DNA of 64,000 nt from Symsagittifera roscoffensis. Its lineage: Eukaryota > Xenacoelomorpha > Acoela > Convolutidae. A model generated the notes under the pieces. It saw only the letters and a program-made list of their open reading frames with translations. It was not told where the DNA came from and ran no database searches. This document shows positions 1 through 12,066 of the stretch, in pieces. The stretch's first letter is position 1; every line of letters begins with the position of its first letter. The translations under genes were made by a program, and so were the position numbers. The stretch covers positions 51,471,220-51,535,219 of the forward strand of contig NC_087063.1 of the NCBI RefSeq assembly GCF_963678635.1. Reading direction: 5' to 3'.

Positions 1-100
1 GATTGCTCTGATTGGTAATAGGAAATGTTTTTATATTATATGTAAATGAATTACTGAAAATAAAAATCAGCGAGCTGTTTTATCAGACTTTTTTGGAATA

Positions 101-807
101 CAGTGCTGATTTAAATTATCCGGACAAAACGAACAAAACTTGAATTTTCAAAAGCGTTTTTCTCAAATTGGGTCAAAATTAGACAAAAAGTGAAGAAACC
201 AAAGTTGCTTAGAATTTCACCAGAATTATTATGATGCCATTTTTTCTCCGAAATTCTCAACCAAAAGTTTACCCCAAAAATGGGTCATTTTGGCTTTTTC
301 AATTATTCAAGAACTACGCTGAAACTACTTTGTTAATTGATAAGAATATAATATCATTAGAAGCCTCTTACGTAGCCCAACAAAGTTTAAGAAAGGATAA
401 ATCTCCAAAAACCAGTATAAGAGAAAACATTTTCACTTGATAATCAATAAATGTGATTTTTTTATATAAAACCCAGAATCTTTGCTTAAAAACAAATTTT
501 ACCCTTCTTAAACTTTGTTGGGCTGCCTAAGAGGCTTCTAATGATATAATATTCTTATCAATTAACAAAATGGTTTTAGCGTAATTTTTGATTAATTGAA
601 AAAAGCCAAAATGACCCGTTTTTGGGGTAAAAATTTGGTTGAGAATTTCAGAGAATTTCAGAAAAAATGGCATCATATTGATTCTGGTGAAATTCTAAGC
701 AACTTTTTTTCTCTTCACTTTTTGTCTAATCTTAACCCAATTTGAGAAAAACGCGTTTGAAAATTCAAGTTTTGTTCGTTTAGTCCGGATAATTTAAATC
801 AGCACTG
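101..807. mobile_element. Tc1-like MITE with long inverted repeats (copy 1)
   Basis: The element starts CAGTGCTGATTTAAATTATC and ends with the reverse complement (GATTTAAAT... form ending CAGCACTG). TA flanks both ends (99-100 and 808-809), as expected for Tc1/mariner target duplication. The two halves are inverted copies of each other over roughly 350 bp each, so the transcript or single strand could fold into one long hairpin. No transposase is encoded. The short ORF at 231-440 is only a by-product of the arm sequence. Diverged relatives lie at 4473, 7801 and 11349. Confidence 0.85.
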
Positions 808-887
808 TACAATTAAAATATATATGATGTGTTCAAATTTCCGAGAAGAGATGAAACTTTCAGCACGTCAAGTAGTCGTCTAATTTT

Positions 888-1082
888 TCAATCATGCCGC
901 GACAAATTTTTTGACCGCCGCGACTAATTTTCGACCATGCCGCGACTAATTTTTCGACCGTCGCGACTAATTTTTTGATCACCGCGACTAGTTTTTTGAC
1001 CATCGCAACTAATTTTTTGACCACCGCAATTAATTTTTCGACCATGCCGCGACTAATTTTTGGACCGTTGTGACTAATTTTC
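888..1082. repeat. Minisatellite of about 25-bp units
   Basis: About eight tandem copies of a unit resembling CGCGACTAATTTTTTGACC plus a variable spacer (ATGC, GTCG, CACC). It is GC-richer than its surroundings. Read on the minus strand it gives a low-complexity Val/Lys/Leu repeat, which I treat as an artefact of the repeat and not a protein. Confidence 0.75.
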
Positions 1083-1332
1083 CTTCGGTCGCGCCTGTTG
1101 CGGTTAACATTCCTTTGGTCGCGCGGGTTGCGGTTTACTTTCCTTCAGTCGCGCCGGTCGCGGACACATTGCCTCGGTCCTCAAAGTCTGGAAATACCGA
1201 ATTTTGGCCGCGGCGGTCAGAAAATGGCAAGTTTTGGTCGCGGTAGTCTGAAAATACCAAAATTTGGTCGCAACCGTCTGACCATAAAACTGCAACCTCG
1301 ACCCGGGTCATAAAATCATAAGATAATTAAAA
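1083..1332. other. GC-richer non-coding patch after the minisatellite
   Basis: Contains several short imperfect repeats around TTGGTCGCG and GGTCGCGG, probably a degenerate continuation of the neighbouring minisatellite. Overlapping ORFs on both strands here are compositional. No gene is supported. Confidence 0.5.
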
Positions 1333-2960
1333 ATGTTTCATTCATGGCAACATATCATGGGCAGAGTCACCGCATTCCACGTGGAATTCTTTGACTTCCA
1401 AATGCTTGCAATTGACAAAATAATTTGCGCCATGATGCTGATTTTGATACAATTTGTTCTGCGTTTTGTCAACTGTTTGGTCTTCAAATTTATTGACAAA
1501 TCTTTAAAAATGGGAAGAATTAATGACCATGGGTGGAATATTTTGCGCTATTTCAGACACCGCAACCAATTCTGTTCTTATTCCAACTACCCTGCATTCT
1601 ACAAAAAGTTCAATAAAAGTGACCTTAAGTGACTAAAAGCAAGTAGTTGTTAAGATAATTTTACCTCAAGTCTACCTTAAAATCATTTAAGTAAATCTTT
1701 ACCATATAAAATAAAGGTAACTTCAGGTAACTTAGGTAACTTTTGCAAAATTTTTAAAACAGTTAGTTTGGAGATGTGTTTTAAATCAAAAGAAGTAAAA
1801 AAAATTGCCGATCTCTTTTAAAGCAATTCAGAGTTGTACGAGTATTTTAAATTGTAAAAAGGAACTAACAAAAAATGAAAAAAGTTAAATATGATTGCAC
1901 AATCAAGTTTCGCCACCTCAGTCAGATGTTCAACCCCAATACTCTGAAAAGGCATCGATTTTACTTTAATCAACATATCATTGCATCAAAAAATTCAAAT
2001 GTTTTCCGCAAAACAATTTTTTTTAACACAATCAAAATTAATTTTATAGAAGCAAGCTCTTATGTTGAAAGACTTCCAGTCGTGACTCGGATTTGAAAAA
2101 GATAAATGATAACGAAAGTATGCCGGTGTTGAGAAAAAAGGTATATTTTGCTCAAATAATGTCTGCTGCAAGCAAACATTTTAAACAAAACAGGTAAAAA
2201 AAATAACGATTTCAAGCTATTTTTGGAATATTTTGACCAAAATATTGCACTTTTTCCGTTGAACTTAATCTTTGTACTCACAATTTTCACTTATTGGTTT
2301 CAAAAACGCCTTATTGAAAATTCTTGAGCCGACCGAAAACGGTTATTTTAAAATAGTGCCTTAGGGTGGTCAGTGGTTTGAATCCTCAAATCCACTATTG
2401 CTCGCAAATCAGAATTAACAGTTGGTTAAAAAGCATAATTGCTTGAATTCATATCCTATCAATTTCAGATTAGTATATTGGTTCGACAAGACCACTAGTT
2501 CTTGACATACAATTTTCATATATTTCTAATGGCTTATCATACCTTTTCATACGCAGAAAAAGGTTTGAAAGTACAAATGACAGGCATTTTTTTAATGAAA
2601 ATTGTACGACAGTCGTTTTTCTAATCATGAAAAAATGAAAAAAACTTTCTTAAAATTTTTTAAATTCTCTTTCAACCTTTCCAAAAACACATTAAACAAG
2701 GGTTTTTTCTCATACAAGACAACCCAGAGTCACCGCATTCATCATGAAATTCCCTGACCCGCAATGGCTTGCAGTTAGCAAAACCGTGATCTAAGCGCAC
2801 GGAATGGAATCTCAAACAGTTTTTGGCGTGCCTCCTAATTAGAACAGCTCGAAACAGAGTCTGAACATAAAACTAAACAATTTGAACTATAGAGCCAAAT
2901 AATTATTCAGATTTTTTAAATCACAACATGCAATTTAGCGCTAAATGAGACAAAATAGCA
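1333..2960. repeat. Segmental duplication unit, copy 1
   Basis: Non-coding AT-rich DNA that recurs, diverged, at 2961-4470, 6846-7800 (mosaic) and 9509-11346. Useful anchors are the block around TGGGAAGAATTAATGACCAT (about 1510, 3095, 10075) and the anchor CTCGCAAATCAGAATTAACA (2401, 3979, 6857; variant at 7598 and 10857). The recurring short ORFs within it change length and frame between copies, so I do not call them genes. Confidence 0.75.
1611..1740. repeat. CTTAA/GGTAA-rich inverted-repeat patch
   Basis: A cluster of GTGACCTTAAGTGAC, TTACCTCAAG, CTACCTTAAA and GGTAACTTAGGTAAC words, inverted around an AT-rich centre. The same patch occurs at 3190-3330 and 10172-10310 in the other duplication copies. 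It could form a cruciform or be the remnant of a small inverted-repeat element. Confidence 0.5.
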
Positions 2961-4472
2961 ACCAATGAGTTTTCTAAACCCTGTTTCTATGGACACAGAA
3001 GTGTTCGACTTGCGCCATGATGTTGATTTTGATACAATTCTTTCTGCATTTTTTCAGCTGTTTGGTTTCATATTTATCGACAAATCTTTAAAAATGGGAA
3101 GAATTAATGACCATGGGTGGAATATTTTGCGCTATTTCAGACACCGCAACCAATTCCGATCTGATTCCAACTACACTGCACTCTAAAAAAGTTGTAATAA
3201 AGTTACCTTAAGTCACTTAAGGCAAGTGGTTGTTAAGATAAAATTTACCTCAAGTCTACCTTAAAATTACTTAAGTAAATCTTTACCTTATAAAACAAAG
3301 GTAACTAAGGTAAATTCAGGTGAATTTTGCAAACTTTTGTAACATCTAGTTCGAAGATGTTTTCTTAACCAAAAGGAGTAAACAAAACTTGCTGATCTTT
3401 TTTAAAGCAATTCAGAGTTGTACGAGTAAATTAAACTGTAAGAAGGAATTACTAAAAGATTTTTAAAAAGTTAAATATGCACTATCAAATTTCGTCACCT
3501 CAGTCAGATGTTCAACCCCAATACTCTGAAAAGGCATCGATTTTACTTTATTCAACATATCATTGTATCAAGAAACGATAATCTTTTCGGCGAAACAGTT
3601 TTTTTAATACAACCAAAATTAATCTTATGAAAGCAAGCTCCTTTGTTGAAAACCTCCAGTCGTGACTCAGATTTGAAAAAGAGATTTCATAACGAAAGTC
3701 TGCCGGTATTGGGAAAAAAGATCTCATTTGCTCAAACATTGTGCGCTGCAGGCAAGTATTTGAAACAAAACAGGTCAAAATAATGTTTTCAAGCTGTTTT
3801 CGAATTTTTTGACCAAAAGATTGCACTTTTTTTTGGTTGAACTTACCCTTTTTACTCAAAATTTTCACTTATTGGGTTTAAAAGCGCCTTTTTGAAAATT
3901 TTTTGAGCCGGCTGAAAATTGTTATGTTAGAATAGTGCCCAAGGGTGGTCAGGGTGTTGAATCCCCAATCCATTACTGCTCGCAAATCAGAATTAACAGT
4001 TGATTAAAAGCCTTATTGCTTTAATTCAAAGCCTATCAATTTTAGATTAGTATAGTGGTTCGATAAAATCAATAGTTCTTGACATAAAGTTTTCATGAAT
4101 TTCAAAACGTTTATCATGCCTTTCCGTACGCAGAAAAAGGTACGAAAATACTAAAGACTGGAAATTTTTTATAGATGAAAATTGTACGACAGTCATTTTT
4201 CTAATCATGGAAAAACAGAAAAAGTAGTAATAAAAATTTTAAATTTTTTTCAAATGTGTCCAAAAACACATTAACTAAGGGTTTTTTCTCATACAAGAAA
4301 ACCCATTGTTTGAGTGGCAAGAATCCCGCAGGTGAACCGCATTGGAAGATTTGCCAAGAAAAATTTTGATTTTGATTTTTAGACAGTACCCAATTAAAAG
4401 GAACTTTCTTTGTAAAATGCTAGAAAGATTTCACTATGAAAAATGTAGAGGTTGAAAAATGTGATCAGTTTA
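2961..4472. repeat. Segmental duplication unit, copy 2
   Basis: Second copy of the unit described at 1333. It ends at the TA that precedes the MITE at 4473, and the flank (AGAGGTTGAAAAATGTGATC) is the same as that of the MITE at 11349. The MITE insertion is therefore older than the duplication. Confidence 0.75.
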
Positions 4473-5187
4473 CAGTGCTGATTTCAATTAAACGGACAAA
4501 ACGCGTTAAACTTGAATTTTAAAACGCGTTTTTCTCAAATTGGTTTGATTTAGGTGGAAAATTATCAAGACAAAATTTGCCTAAAATTTGGTGGAGTTTG
4601 TTTCGCGAAATTCGGGCCCAAAATGTTACCCGAAAAATGGGTCATTTTTGTTTTTCTAAGCTGATCAAAAACTACGCCAACAATACGCAGTCGATCACAG
4701 ACATATTTATATCAAAGTGAGCCCCTTACGTAGTCCAACAAACTTTAGAAGAGCTTTATTGTCCAAACCCTTGTATAAGCTAAATTATTTTTGTTTGATA
4801 AACAAAAAAGGTCGTTTCCACTATATAAAATACCAACTTTTTATTTAAAAGTAATTTTTAAACGGTTTGCAAGTTTTTTTGGACAAAATACCTTTTTTAA
4901 AGTTTGTTGGGCTACGTATGGGGCTCACTTTGATATAATTATGTCTGTGATTGACTGAGATTTTTCGGCGTATTGTTTGATGAACTAAGGAAAGCCAAAT
5001 TGACCCATTTTGGGATAAAGATTTGGGCCCGATTTTCGCAAAACAAATTATACCATATTATTTCTGCCAAATTTTTAAACAAGTTTTCTCTTCATAAGTT
5101 TTCTCCTAAACTCAACCCAATTTGAGAAAAATGAGTTTTAAATTTCAAGTTAACCGCGTTTTGTCCTGTTAATTTAAATCAGCACTG
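4473..5187. mobile_element. Tc1-like MITE with long inverted repeats (copy 2)
   Basis: Begins CAGTGCTGATTTCAATTAAA after TA (4471-4472) and ends CAGCACTG before TA (5188-5189). The arms are inverted copies over roughly 350 bp. It shares the same insertion site and flanks as the copies ending at 8297 and 12064, so these three are duplicates of one insertion, not independent insertions. Confidence 0.85.
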
Positions 5188-6526
5188 TAGTTTGTTATCA
5201 TTCTGTGTGAAAAATTGAGTCTGCATCACGTCACAGGCAGAAAAAAAAGCTTTATCTGAGCTTACTAACCTTTCCTTCAACTTTTCAATTTGTGAATATT
5301 TGACATACAGTTTTTTGGTTTTTCAAAACCAATTTTCCATGCATACTTCTTGCGTCGAGTGTTTTTTTCGAAAGCAAGGATTTAACTATTATCCATCCGA
5401 ATTAATAATTTATCTTATTAATCTAATGACTCGGAATCTGTATTTCAATCAATCAATGAAAGAGCAATTTAAAATTTTTCAGTCATGCCTAACGATGGTT
5501 GCTCGGTGAGAATATAATTTCGGTACAGTCTCCAACTAAGTCAACAAACTTTTAGTACTCGATTGCATATTAAGCAAAAACCATAATCTGACACAGTTAG
5601 CTTAGTCTATTTTCAGAAAGATCAAAGCTGGGCGTATCTAAGGGCTATATTTTTGATAATAATTTTAATTGTAGCATTAACATTTCATGGGGAGCAGGTT
5701 TTTACGTTATTGCCTCTTTTTGTTTGAAACTCCAAATATCCAAAAATAAACTAAAATTTTTTGGACAGGTTTTTGGACAGCTAGTTAGACGAGATTTATC
5801 TCACAAATTAAGAGCTTTTTATTTCTGGAAAATTTGTGGCACGACTTATATCCCGCGCTCAAAATCTGAAACTGGCAATTTTTAAACCCCCAAAAGTTGG
5901 CAAAACAAATTTCAGAAAAAAAATACTTTCCTATGTTTGAGCTCGAGAGTCCGTTACTTTTTAGATTTTTAAAAAAAAGATATCAAAAAGGTTTAATTGA
6001 GAGCAAAAATTTTTCTCAATAAAAACCAACCTTATATAACCCAACACGTTTTTTGAAGATCAAGAAAAATAAAAAAAAAACTACTGAAATGCACAAAAAA
6101 TGGTTGCTCTCATTTTTTTACGGCATTATTTATTCTAAGAACAGATTCAGCGCTGAAAAAAAAGAACTTCCACATGGTACTAAAAATCTTATTGATATTA
6201 GAATCGTTGTGACAAAAAATTTGACATCAATTTTTTAATCCAAATATTCTCGAAAAACGAAGAAAAAACTCTGACAAAATTTTTCATTAGTTCCGCACTT
6301 AGTTTTAAGTCAAGATTTGCAGCGCAAATATTTTTAAAAAAATGTACGTTAAGAAATCGGTCTGAAGGTTGCTTCTTATACGAACTTTACGTCTCGCAGT
6401 ATACACAATGAAGATTTCTTTTCTCTCACAAAATCTCAAAATTTTTAGCTTACGTTTCATTCTAAATGAAGCAGTGTCAGTCATAGTTCTTATTTGAAAT
6501 CAAAGATACTTAGAAAAAAAGCGCAT
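5188..6526. repeat. Duplication tail between MITE and LTR fragment
   Basis: About 1.3 kb of AT-rich non-coding DNA starting GTTTGTTATCATTCTGTG and ending just before an LTR copy. Repeated at 8300-9315 (with an internal deletion near 8697) and 12067-13435. No ORF is conserved across the three copies. Confidence 0.75.
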
Positions 6527-6845
6527 TGTATCATATTCGAGTCAGGACTCGAACAGCCCGGGTGAATTGGGATCTATGAAGAGTACGCGAAAACGAACGG
6601 CCCTTTCGAAATTGGGATCGGCGACGATCGATTCGATCACGCGGGACGAGCGAAAACGAGAGCCATCAGGAAGGGGATAAGATAGCGCATAATTGCAAAG
6701 AAGATGAAAGAGGCGACGTATCGAGCTTAGTTAAAGCTTTGCCCAGACGTGCACTTAGCCCAGGGAGAGGGTTCACTCGTATGGTCTAAAACTCAATCTA
6801 GTTACTTTAAACAATTTTAACTTTTCATTTATGCATTTCAAATTT
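6527..6845 (+). mobile_element. Truncated LTR of retroelement A family
   Basis: Starts TGTATCATATTCGAGTCAGG like the LTR at 13436 and follows it through the GATCGATTCGATCACGCG and TTAGCCCAGGGAGAG blocks. It then breaks off at about 6845 into duplication-unit sequence. It shares the left flank of the LTR at 13436, so it most likely arrived by segmental duplication, not by separate transposition. Confidence 0.8.
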
Positions 6846-7800
6846 TCGAACTTTTGCTCGCAAATCAGAATTAACAGTTGGTTAAGAGCTTAATTGCTTG
6901 AGATCATTTCCTATCAATTTCAGACTAGTATATTGGTTCGACAAGACCACTAGTTCTTGACATACAATTTTCATATATTTCCAAATGCTTATCATACCTT
7001 TCCATACGCAGAAAAAGGTTTGAAAATACTACTGACAGGCATTTTTATAAATGAAAAATGTACGACAGTCGTTTTTCTAATCATGAAAAAATAACAAATT
7101 AATTCTCTTAAATTTTTTCAGTCAGATGTTCAAACCCAATACTCTCAAAAGGCATCGATTTTACTTTAATCAACACGTCATTTTATCAAGAAAAGCTAAT
7201 GTTTTCGGCGAAACAATTTTTTTAATACAACCAAAATTAATCTTATGAAAGCAAGCTCCTTTGTTGAAAGACCTCCAGTAGTGACTCAGATTTGAAAAAG
7301 ATATTTCATAACGAAAGTCTGCCGGTGTTGGGAAAAAGGTCTATTTTGCTCAAACATTGTGCGCTGCAGGCAAATGTTTGAAACAAAACAGGTCAAAAAC
7401 AACGTTTTCAAGCTACTTTCGAATTTTTTAACCAAAAGATTGCACTTTTTTCCGTTGAACTTACTCTTTTTACTCAAAGTTATCACGTAATGGGTTCAAA
7501 AGTGCCTTTTTGAAATTGTTTTGAACCGGCCGAAAATTGTTATGTTAGAATAGTGCCCAAGGGTGGTCAGTGGTTTGAATCCCCAAATCCACTAATGCTC
7601 GCAAATCAGAATAAACAGTTGATTAAAAGCCTTATTGCTTGAATTCAAAGCCTATCAATTTTAGATTAGTATATAGGTTCGATAAGACCAATAGCTCTTG
7701 ACATACAGTTTTCATATATTTCAAAATGCTTATAATGCCTTTCCGTACGCAGAAAAAGGTATGAAAATACTGGTGACAGGGATTTTTTGTAGATGAAAAA
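6846..7800. repeat. Segmental duplication unit, copy 3 (mosaic)
   Basis: Two pieces of the 1333-type unit joined out of order. 6846-7115 matches the part around 2400-2640, and from about 7116 it matches the part beginning CAGTCAGATGTTCAA near 1920. At 7800 it jumps directly into the interior of the MITE. These joins point to internal deletions after duplication. Confidence 0.7.
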
Positions 7801-8297
7801 ATACGCAGTCAATCACAGACATATTTATATCAAAGAGAGCCCCTTACGTAGCCCAACAAACTTCGAGAGAGGTTTATTGTCCAAACCCTTGTATAAGTTA
7901 ATTTATTTTTGTTTGATAAACAAAAAAGGTCGTTTTTACTATATAAAATACCAACTTTTTATTTAAAAACAATTTTTTAAACGTTTTTTTGGACAAATTA
8001 CCCTTCTTAAAGTTTGTTGGGCTACGTATGGGGCTCACTTTGCTATAATTATGTCTGTGATTGACTGAGATTTTTCGGCGTGTTGTTTGATTAACTGAGG
8101 AAAACCAAATTGACCCATTTTGCGGTAAAATTTTGGGCCCGAATTTCGCAAAACAAATTACACCATATTAATTTCGCCAAAATTTTAAGCAACTATTGTC
8201 TTCATAAGTTGTCTCCTAATCTCAACCCAATTTGAGAAAATAGCGTTTTAAATTTCAAGTTTAACGCGTTTTGTCCTGTTAATTTAAATCAGCACTG
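7801..8297. mobile_element. 5'-truncated Tc1-like MITE
   Basis: Begins at ATACGCAGTCAATCACAGAC, which is internal in the copy at 11349 (about 11569), and ends with the normal CAGCACTG terminus before TA (8298-8299). The left arm was removed by a deletion whose left edge is at 7800. Confidence 0.8.
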
Positions 8298-9315
8298 TAG
8301 TTTGTTATCATTCTGTGTGAAAAATTGAATCTGCATCACGTCACAGGCAGAAAAAAAAAGTTTTTATCTGAGCTTACTAACCTTTCCTTCAACTTTTCAA
8401 TTTGTGAATATTTGACATACAGTTTTTTGGTTTTTCAAAACCAATTTTACATGCATACTTCTTGCGTCGAGGGTTTTTCAAAAGCAAGGATTTAACTATT
8501 ATCCATCCGAATTAATAATTTATCTTTTTAATCTAATGACTCGGAATCTGTATTTCAATCAATCAATGAAAGAGCAATTTAAAATTTTTCAGTCATGCCT
8601 AACGATGGTTGCTCGGTGAGAGTATAATTTCGGTACAGTCTCCAACTAAGTCAACAAACTTTTAGTACTCGATTGCATATTAAGCAAAACCATAATCTTT
8701 CCTATGTTTGAGCTCGAGAGTCCGTTACTTTTTAGATTTTTTAAAAAAACATATCAAAAAGGTTTAATTGAGAGCAAAAATTTTTCTCAATTAAAACCAA
8801 CCTTATATAACCCAACACGTTTTTTGAAGGTCAAGAAAATTTAAAAAAAGACTACTCAAATGCACAAAAAATGGTTGCTCTTATTTTTTTACGGCATTAT
8901 TTATTCTAGGAACAGATTCAGCGCTGAAAAAAAAGAACTTCCACATGGTACAAAAAATCTTATTGACATTAGAATCGTTGTGACAAAAAATTTGACATCA
9001 ATTTTTTAATCCAAATATTCTCGAAAAACGAAGAAAAAACTCTGACAAAATTTTTCATTAGTTCCGCATTTAGTTTTAAGTCACGATTTGCAGCGCAAAT
9101 ATTTTTTAAAAAAATGTACGTTAAGAAATCGGTCTGAAGTTTGCTTCTTATACCAACTTTACGTCTCGCAGTATACACAATGAAGATTTCTTTTCTCTCA
9201 CAAAATCTCAAAATTTTTAGCTTACGTTTCATTCTAAACGAAGCAGTGTCAGTCATAGTTCTTATTTGAAATCAAAGATACTAAAAAATAGACGCTGTTA
9301 GAAAAAAAAGCGCAT
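8298..9315. repeat. Duplication tail, deleted version
   Basis: Copy of 5188-6526 lacking roughly 330 bp: at about 8697 the sequence passes from AAACCATAATC straight to TTTCCTATGTTTGAGC. No gene seen. Confidence 0.75.
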
Positions 9316-9508
9316 TGTATCATATTCGAGTTAGGACTCGAACAGCCCGGGTGAATTGGGATCTATGAAGAGTACGCGAAAACGAACTGCCGTTTCGAAA
9401 TTCGGATCGGTGACGATCGATTCGATCACGCGGGACGAGCGAAAACGAAAGCCATCAGGAAGGGGATAAGATAGCGCATAATTGCAAAGAAGATGAAAGA
9501 GGCGACGT
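9316..9508 (+). mobile_element. Short LTR fragment of retroelement A family
   Basis: Begins TGTATCATATTCGAGTTAGG, matches the first about 190 bp of the LTR at 13436, and ends at AAAGAGGCGACGTAT where duplication-unit sequence resumes. As at 6527, the left flank is shared with 13436, so it is a duplicated and then truncated copy. Confidence 0.8.
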
Positions 9509-11348
9509 ATTTCCAAATGCTTATCATACCTTTCCATACGCAGAAAAAGGTTCGACAATACTACTTACAAGCATTTTTATAAATAAAAATTGTACGACAC
9601 TCGTTTTTCTAATCATGAAAAAATAACAAATTAATTCTCTTGCATTTTTTTAATTCTCTTTCAACCTCTCCAAAAACACATTAACCAAGGGTTTTTTCTC
9701 ATACAAGAAAACCCAGAGTCGCCGCATTCCACATGAAATTCCCTGACTCCTAATTGCTTGCAGTTAGCAAAACCGTGATCTAAGCACACGAAATGAAATC
9801 TCAAACAATTTTTGGCGTGCCTCCTAAACAGAACAGCTCGAAACAGAGTCTGAACATAGAACAAATCAATTTGAAATATAGAGCCAAATAATTAATCAGA
9901 TTTTTTTTTTATCACAACATGCAATTTAGCGCTAAATGAGACAAAATAGGAACCAATGAGTTTTCTATGGACACCAAAGCGTTTGACTTGCGCCATGATG
10001 TTGATTTTAATACAATTCTTTCTGCATTTTGTCAGCTGTTTGGTCTTCAAATTTATCGACAAATCTTTAAAAATGGGAAGAATTAATGACCATGGGTGGA
10101 ATATTTCGCGCTATTTCAGACACCGCAACCAATTCCATTCTGATTCCAACTACACTGCACTCTAAAAAAAGTTGTATTAAAGTTACCTTAAGTCACTTGA
10201 GGCAAGTGGTTGTTAAGATAAAATTTATCTCAAGTTTACCTTAAAATTACTTAAGTAAATCTTTACCTTATAAAACAAAGGTAACTTAAGGTAAATTCAG
10301 GTAGATTTTGGAATTTTTTGGAACACCTAGTTCGAAGATGTTTTTTTAACCAAAAGGAATAAAAAAAACTTGCTGATTTTTTAAAGCAATTCAGAGTTGT
10401 ACGAGTATTTTAAATTGTAAGAAGGAACTAATAAAAGATTTTTTAAAAGTTAAATATGCACTATCAAGTTTCGCCACCTCAGTCAGATGTTCAACCCCAA
10501 TACTCTCAAAAGGCATCGATTTTACTTTAATCAACATGTCATTTTATCAAGAAAAGCTAATGTTTTCGGCGAAAATTTTTTTTTAAAACAACCAAAATTA
10601 ATCTTATGAAAGCAAGCTCCTTTGTTGAAAGACCTCCAGTCGTGACTCAGATTTGAAAAAGATATTTCATAACGAAAGTCTGCCGGTGTTGGGAAAAAAG
10701 GTCTATTTTGCTCAAACATTGTGCGCTGCAGGCAAATATTATCACATATTGGGTTCAAAAGCGCCTTTTTGAAAATGTTTTGAGCCGGCCGAAAATTGTT
10801 ATTTTGGAATAGTTCCCAAGGGTGGTCAGTGGTTTGAATCCCCAAATCCACTAATGCTCGCAAATCAGAATAAACAGTTGATTAAAAGCCTCATTGCTTG
10901 AATTCAAAGCCTATCAATTTTAGATTAGTATATAGGTTCGATAAGACCAATAGCTCTTGACATACAGTTTTCATATATTTCAAAATGCTTATATTGCCTT
11001 TCCGTACGCAGAAAAAGGTATGAAAATACTGGTGACAGGGATTTTTTATAGATGAAAACTGTACGACAGTCAATTTTCTAATCATGGAAAAACCGAAAAA
11101 ATTCTCCCAAAAATTTTAAAATTCTCTTCAAGTGTGTCCAAAAACACAATAACTAAGGGTTTTTCTCATACAAGAAAACCCATAGTTTGAGTGGCAAGAA
11201 TCCCGCAGGTGAACCGCAATGGAAGATTTGCCAAGCAAAATTTTGATTTTGACTTTATTTAGTACCCAATTAAAAGGAACTTTCTTTGTAAATTGCTAGA
11301 AAGATTTCACTATGAAAAATGTAGAGGTTGAAAAATGTGATCAGTTTA
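9509..11348. repeat. Segmental duplication unit, copy 4
   Basis: The fullest right-hand copy of the 1333-type unit, ending at the TA in front of the MITE at 11349. It includes a CTTAAG-rich patch at about 10172-10310. Short ORFs (9956-10165 and 10531-10863) are broken or shifted in the other copies and are not supported as genes. Confidence 0.75.
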
Positions 11349-12064
11349 CAGTGCTGATTTAAATTAACCGGACAAAACGCGTTAAACTTGAACTTTAAAA
11401 CGCGTTTTTCTCAAATTGGGTTGACTTTAGGTGAAAACTTATGAAGACAAAACTTGCTTAAAATTTGGTTGAGTTTGTTTCGCGAAACTCGGGCCCAAAA
11501 CTTTACCCCAAAAATGGGTCATTTTAGTTTTTCTTAGCTGATCAAAAACTGCGCCAAAAATACGCAGTCAATCACAGACATATTTATATCAAAGAGAGCC
11601 CCTTACGTAGCCCAACAAACTTCGAGAGAGGTTTATTGTCCAAACCCTTCTATAAGTTAATTTATTTTTGTTTGATAAACAAAAAAGGTCGTTTTTACTA
11701 TATAAAATACCAAATTTTTATTTAAAAACAATTTTTTAGACGGTTTGCAAGTATTTTTTGGACAAAATACCCTTTTTAAAGTTTGTTGGGCTACGTATGG
11801 GGCTCACTTTGATTTAATTATGTCTGTGATTGACTGAGATTTTTCGCGTATTGTTTGATTAACTAAGGAAAGCCAAATTGACCCATTTTGGGGTAAAATT
11901 TTGGGCCCGAATTTCGCAAAACAAATTACACCATATAAATTCCGCCAAAATTTTAAGCAAGTTTTGTCTTCATAAGTTTTCTCCTAATCTCAACCCAATT
12001 TGAGAAAATAGCGTTTTAAATTTCAGTTTAACGCGTTTTGTCCTGTTAATTTAAATCAGCACTG
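11349..12064. mobile_element. Tc1-like MITE with long inverted repeats (copy 3)
   Basis: TA-flanked (11347-11348, 12065-12066). Starts CAGTGCTGATTTAAATTAAC and ends TTTAAATCAGCACTG. It is nearly the same as the copy at 4473, with matching flanks on both sides. Confidence 0.85.
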
Positions 12065-12066
12065 TA

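Noticed and set aside
860-1045. Minus-strand Val/Lys/Leu-repeat protein
   Set aside because: It is a direct translation of the minisatellite and breaks down with it.
1333-10863. Recurrent short ORFs containing MGRINDHGW and similar
   Set aside because: They occur in several copies of a duplicated non-coding unit but with different starts, stops and frames. No conserved protein is implied.
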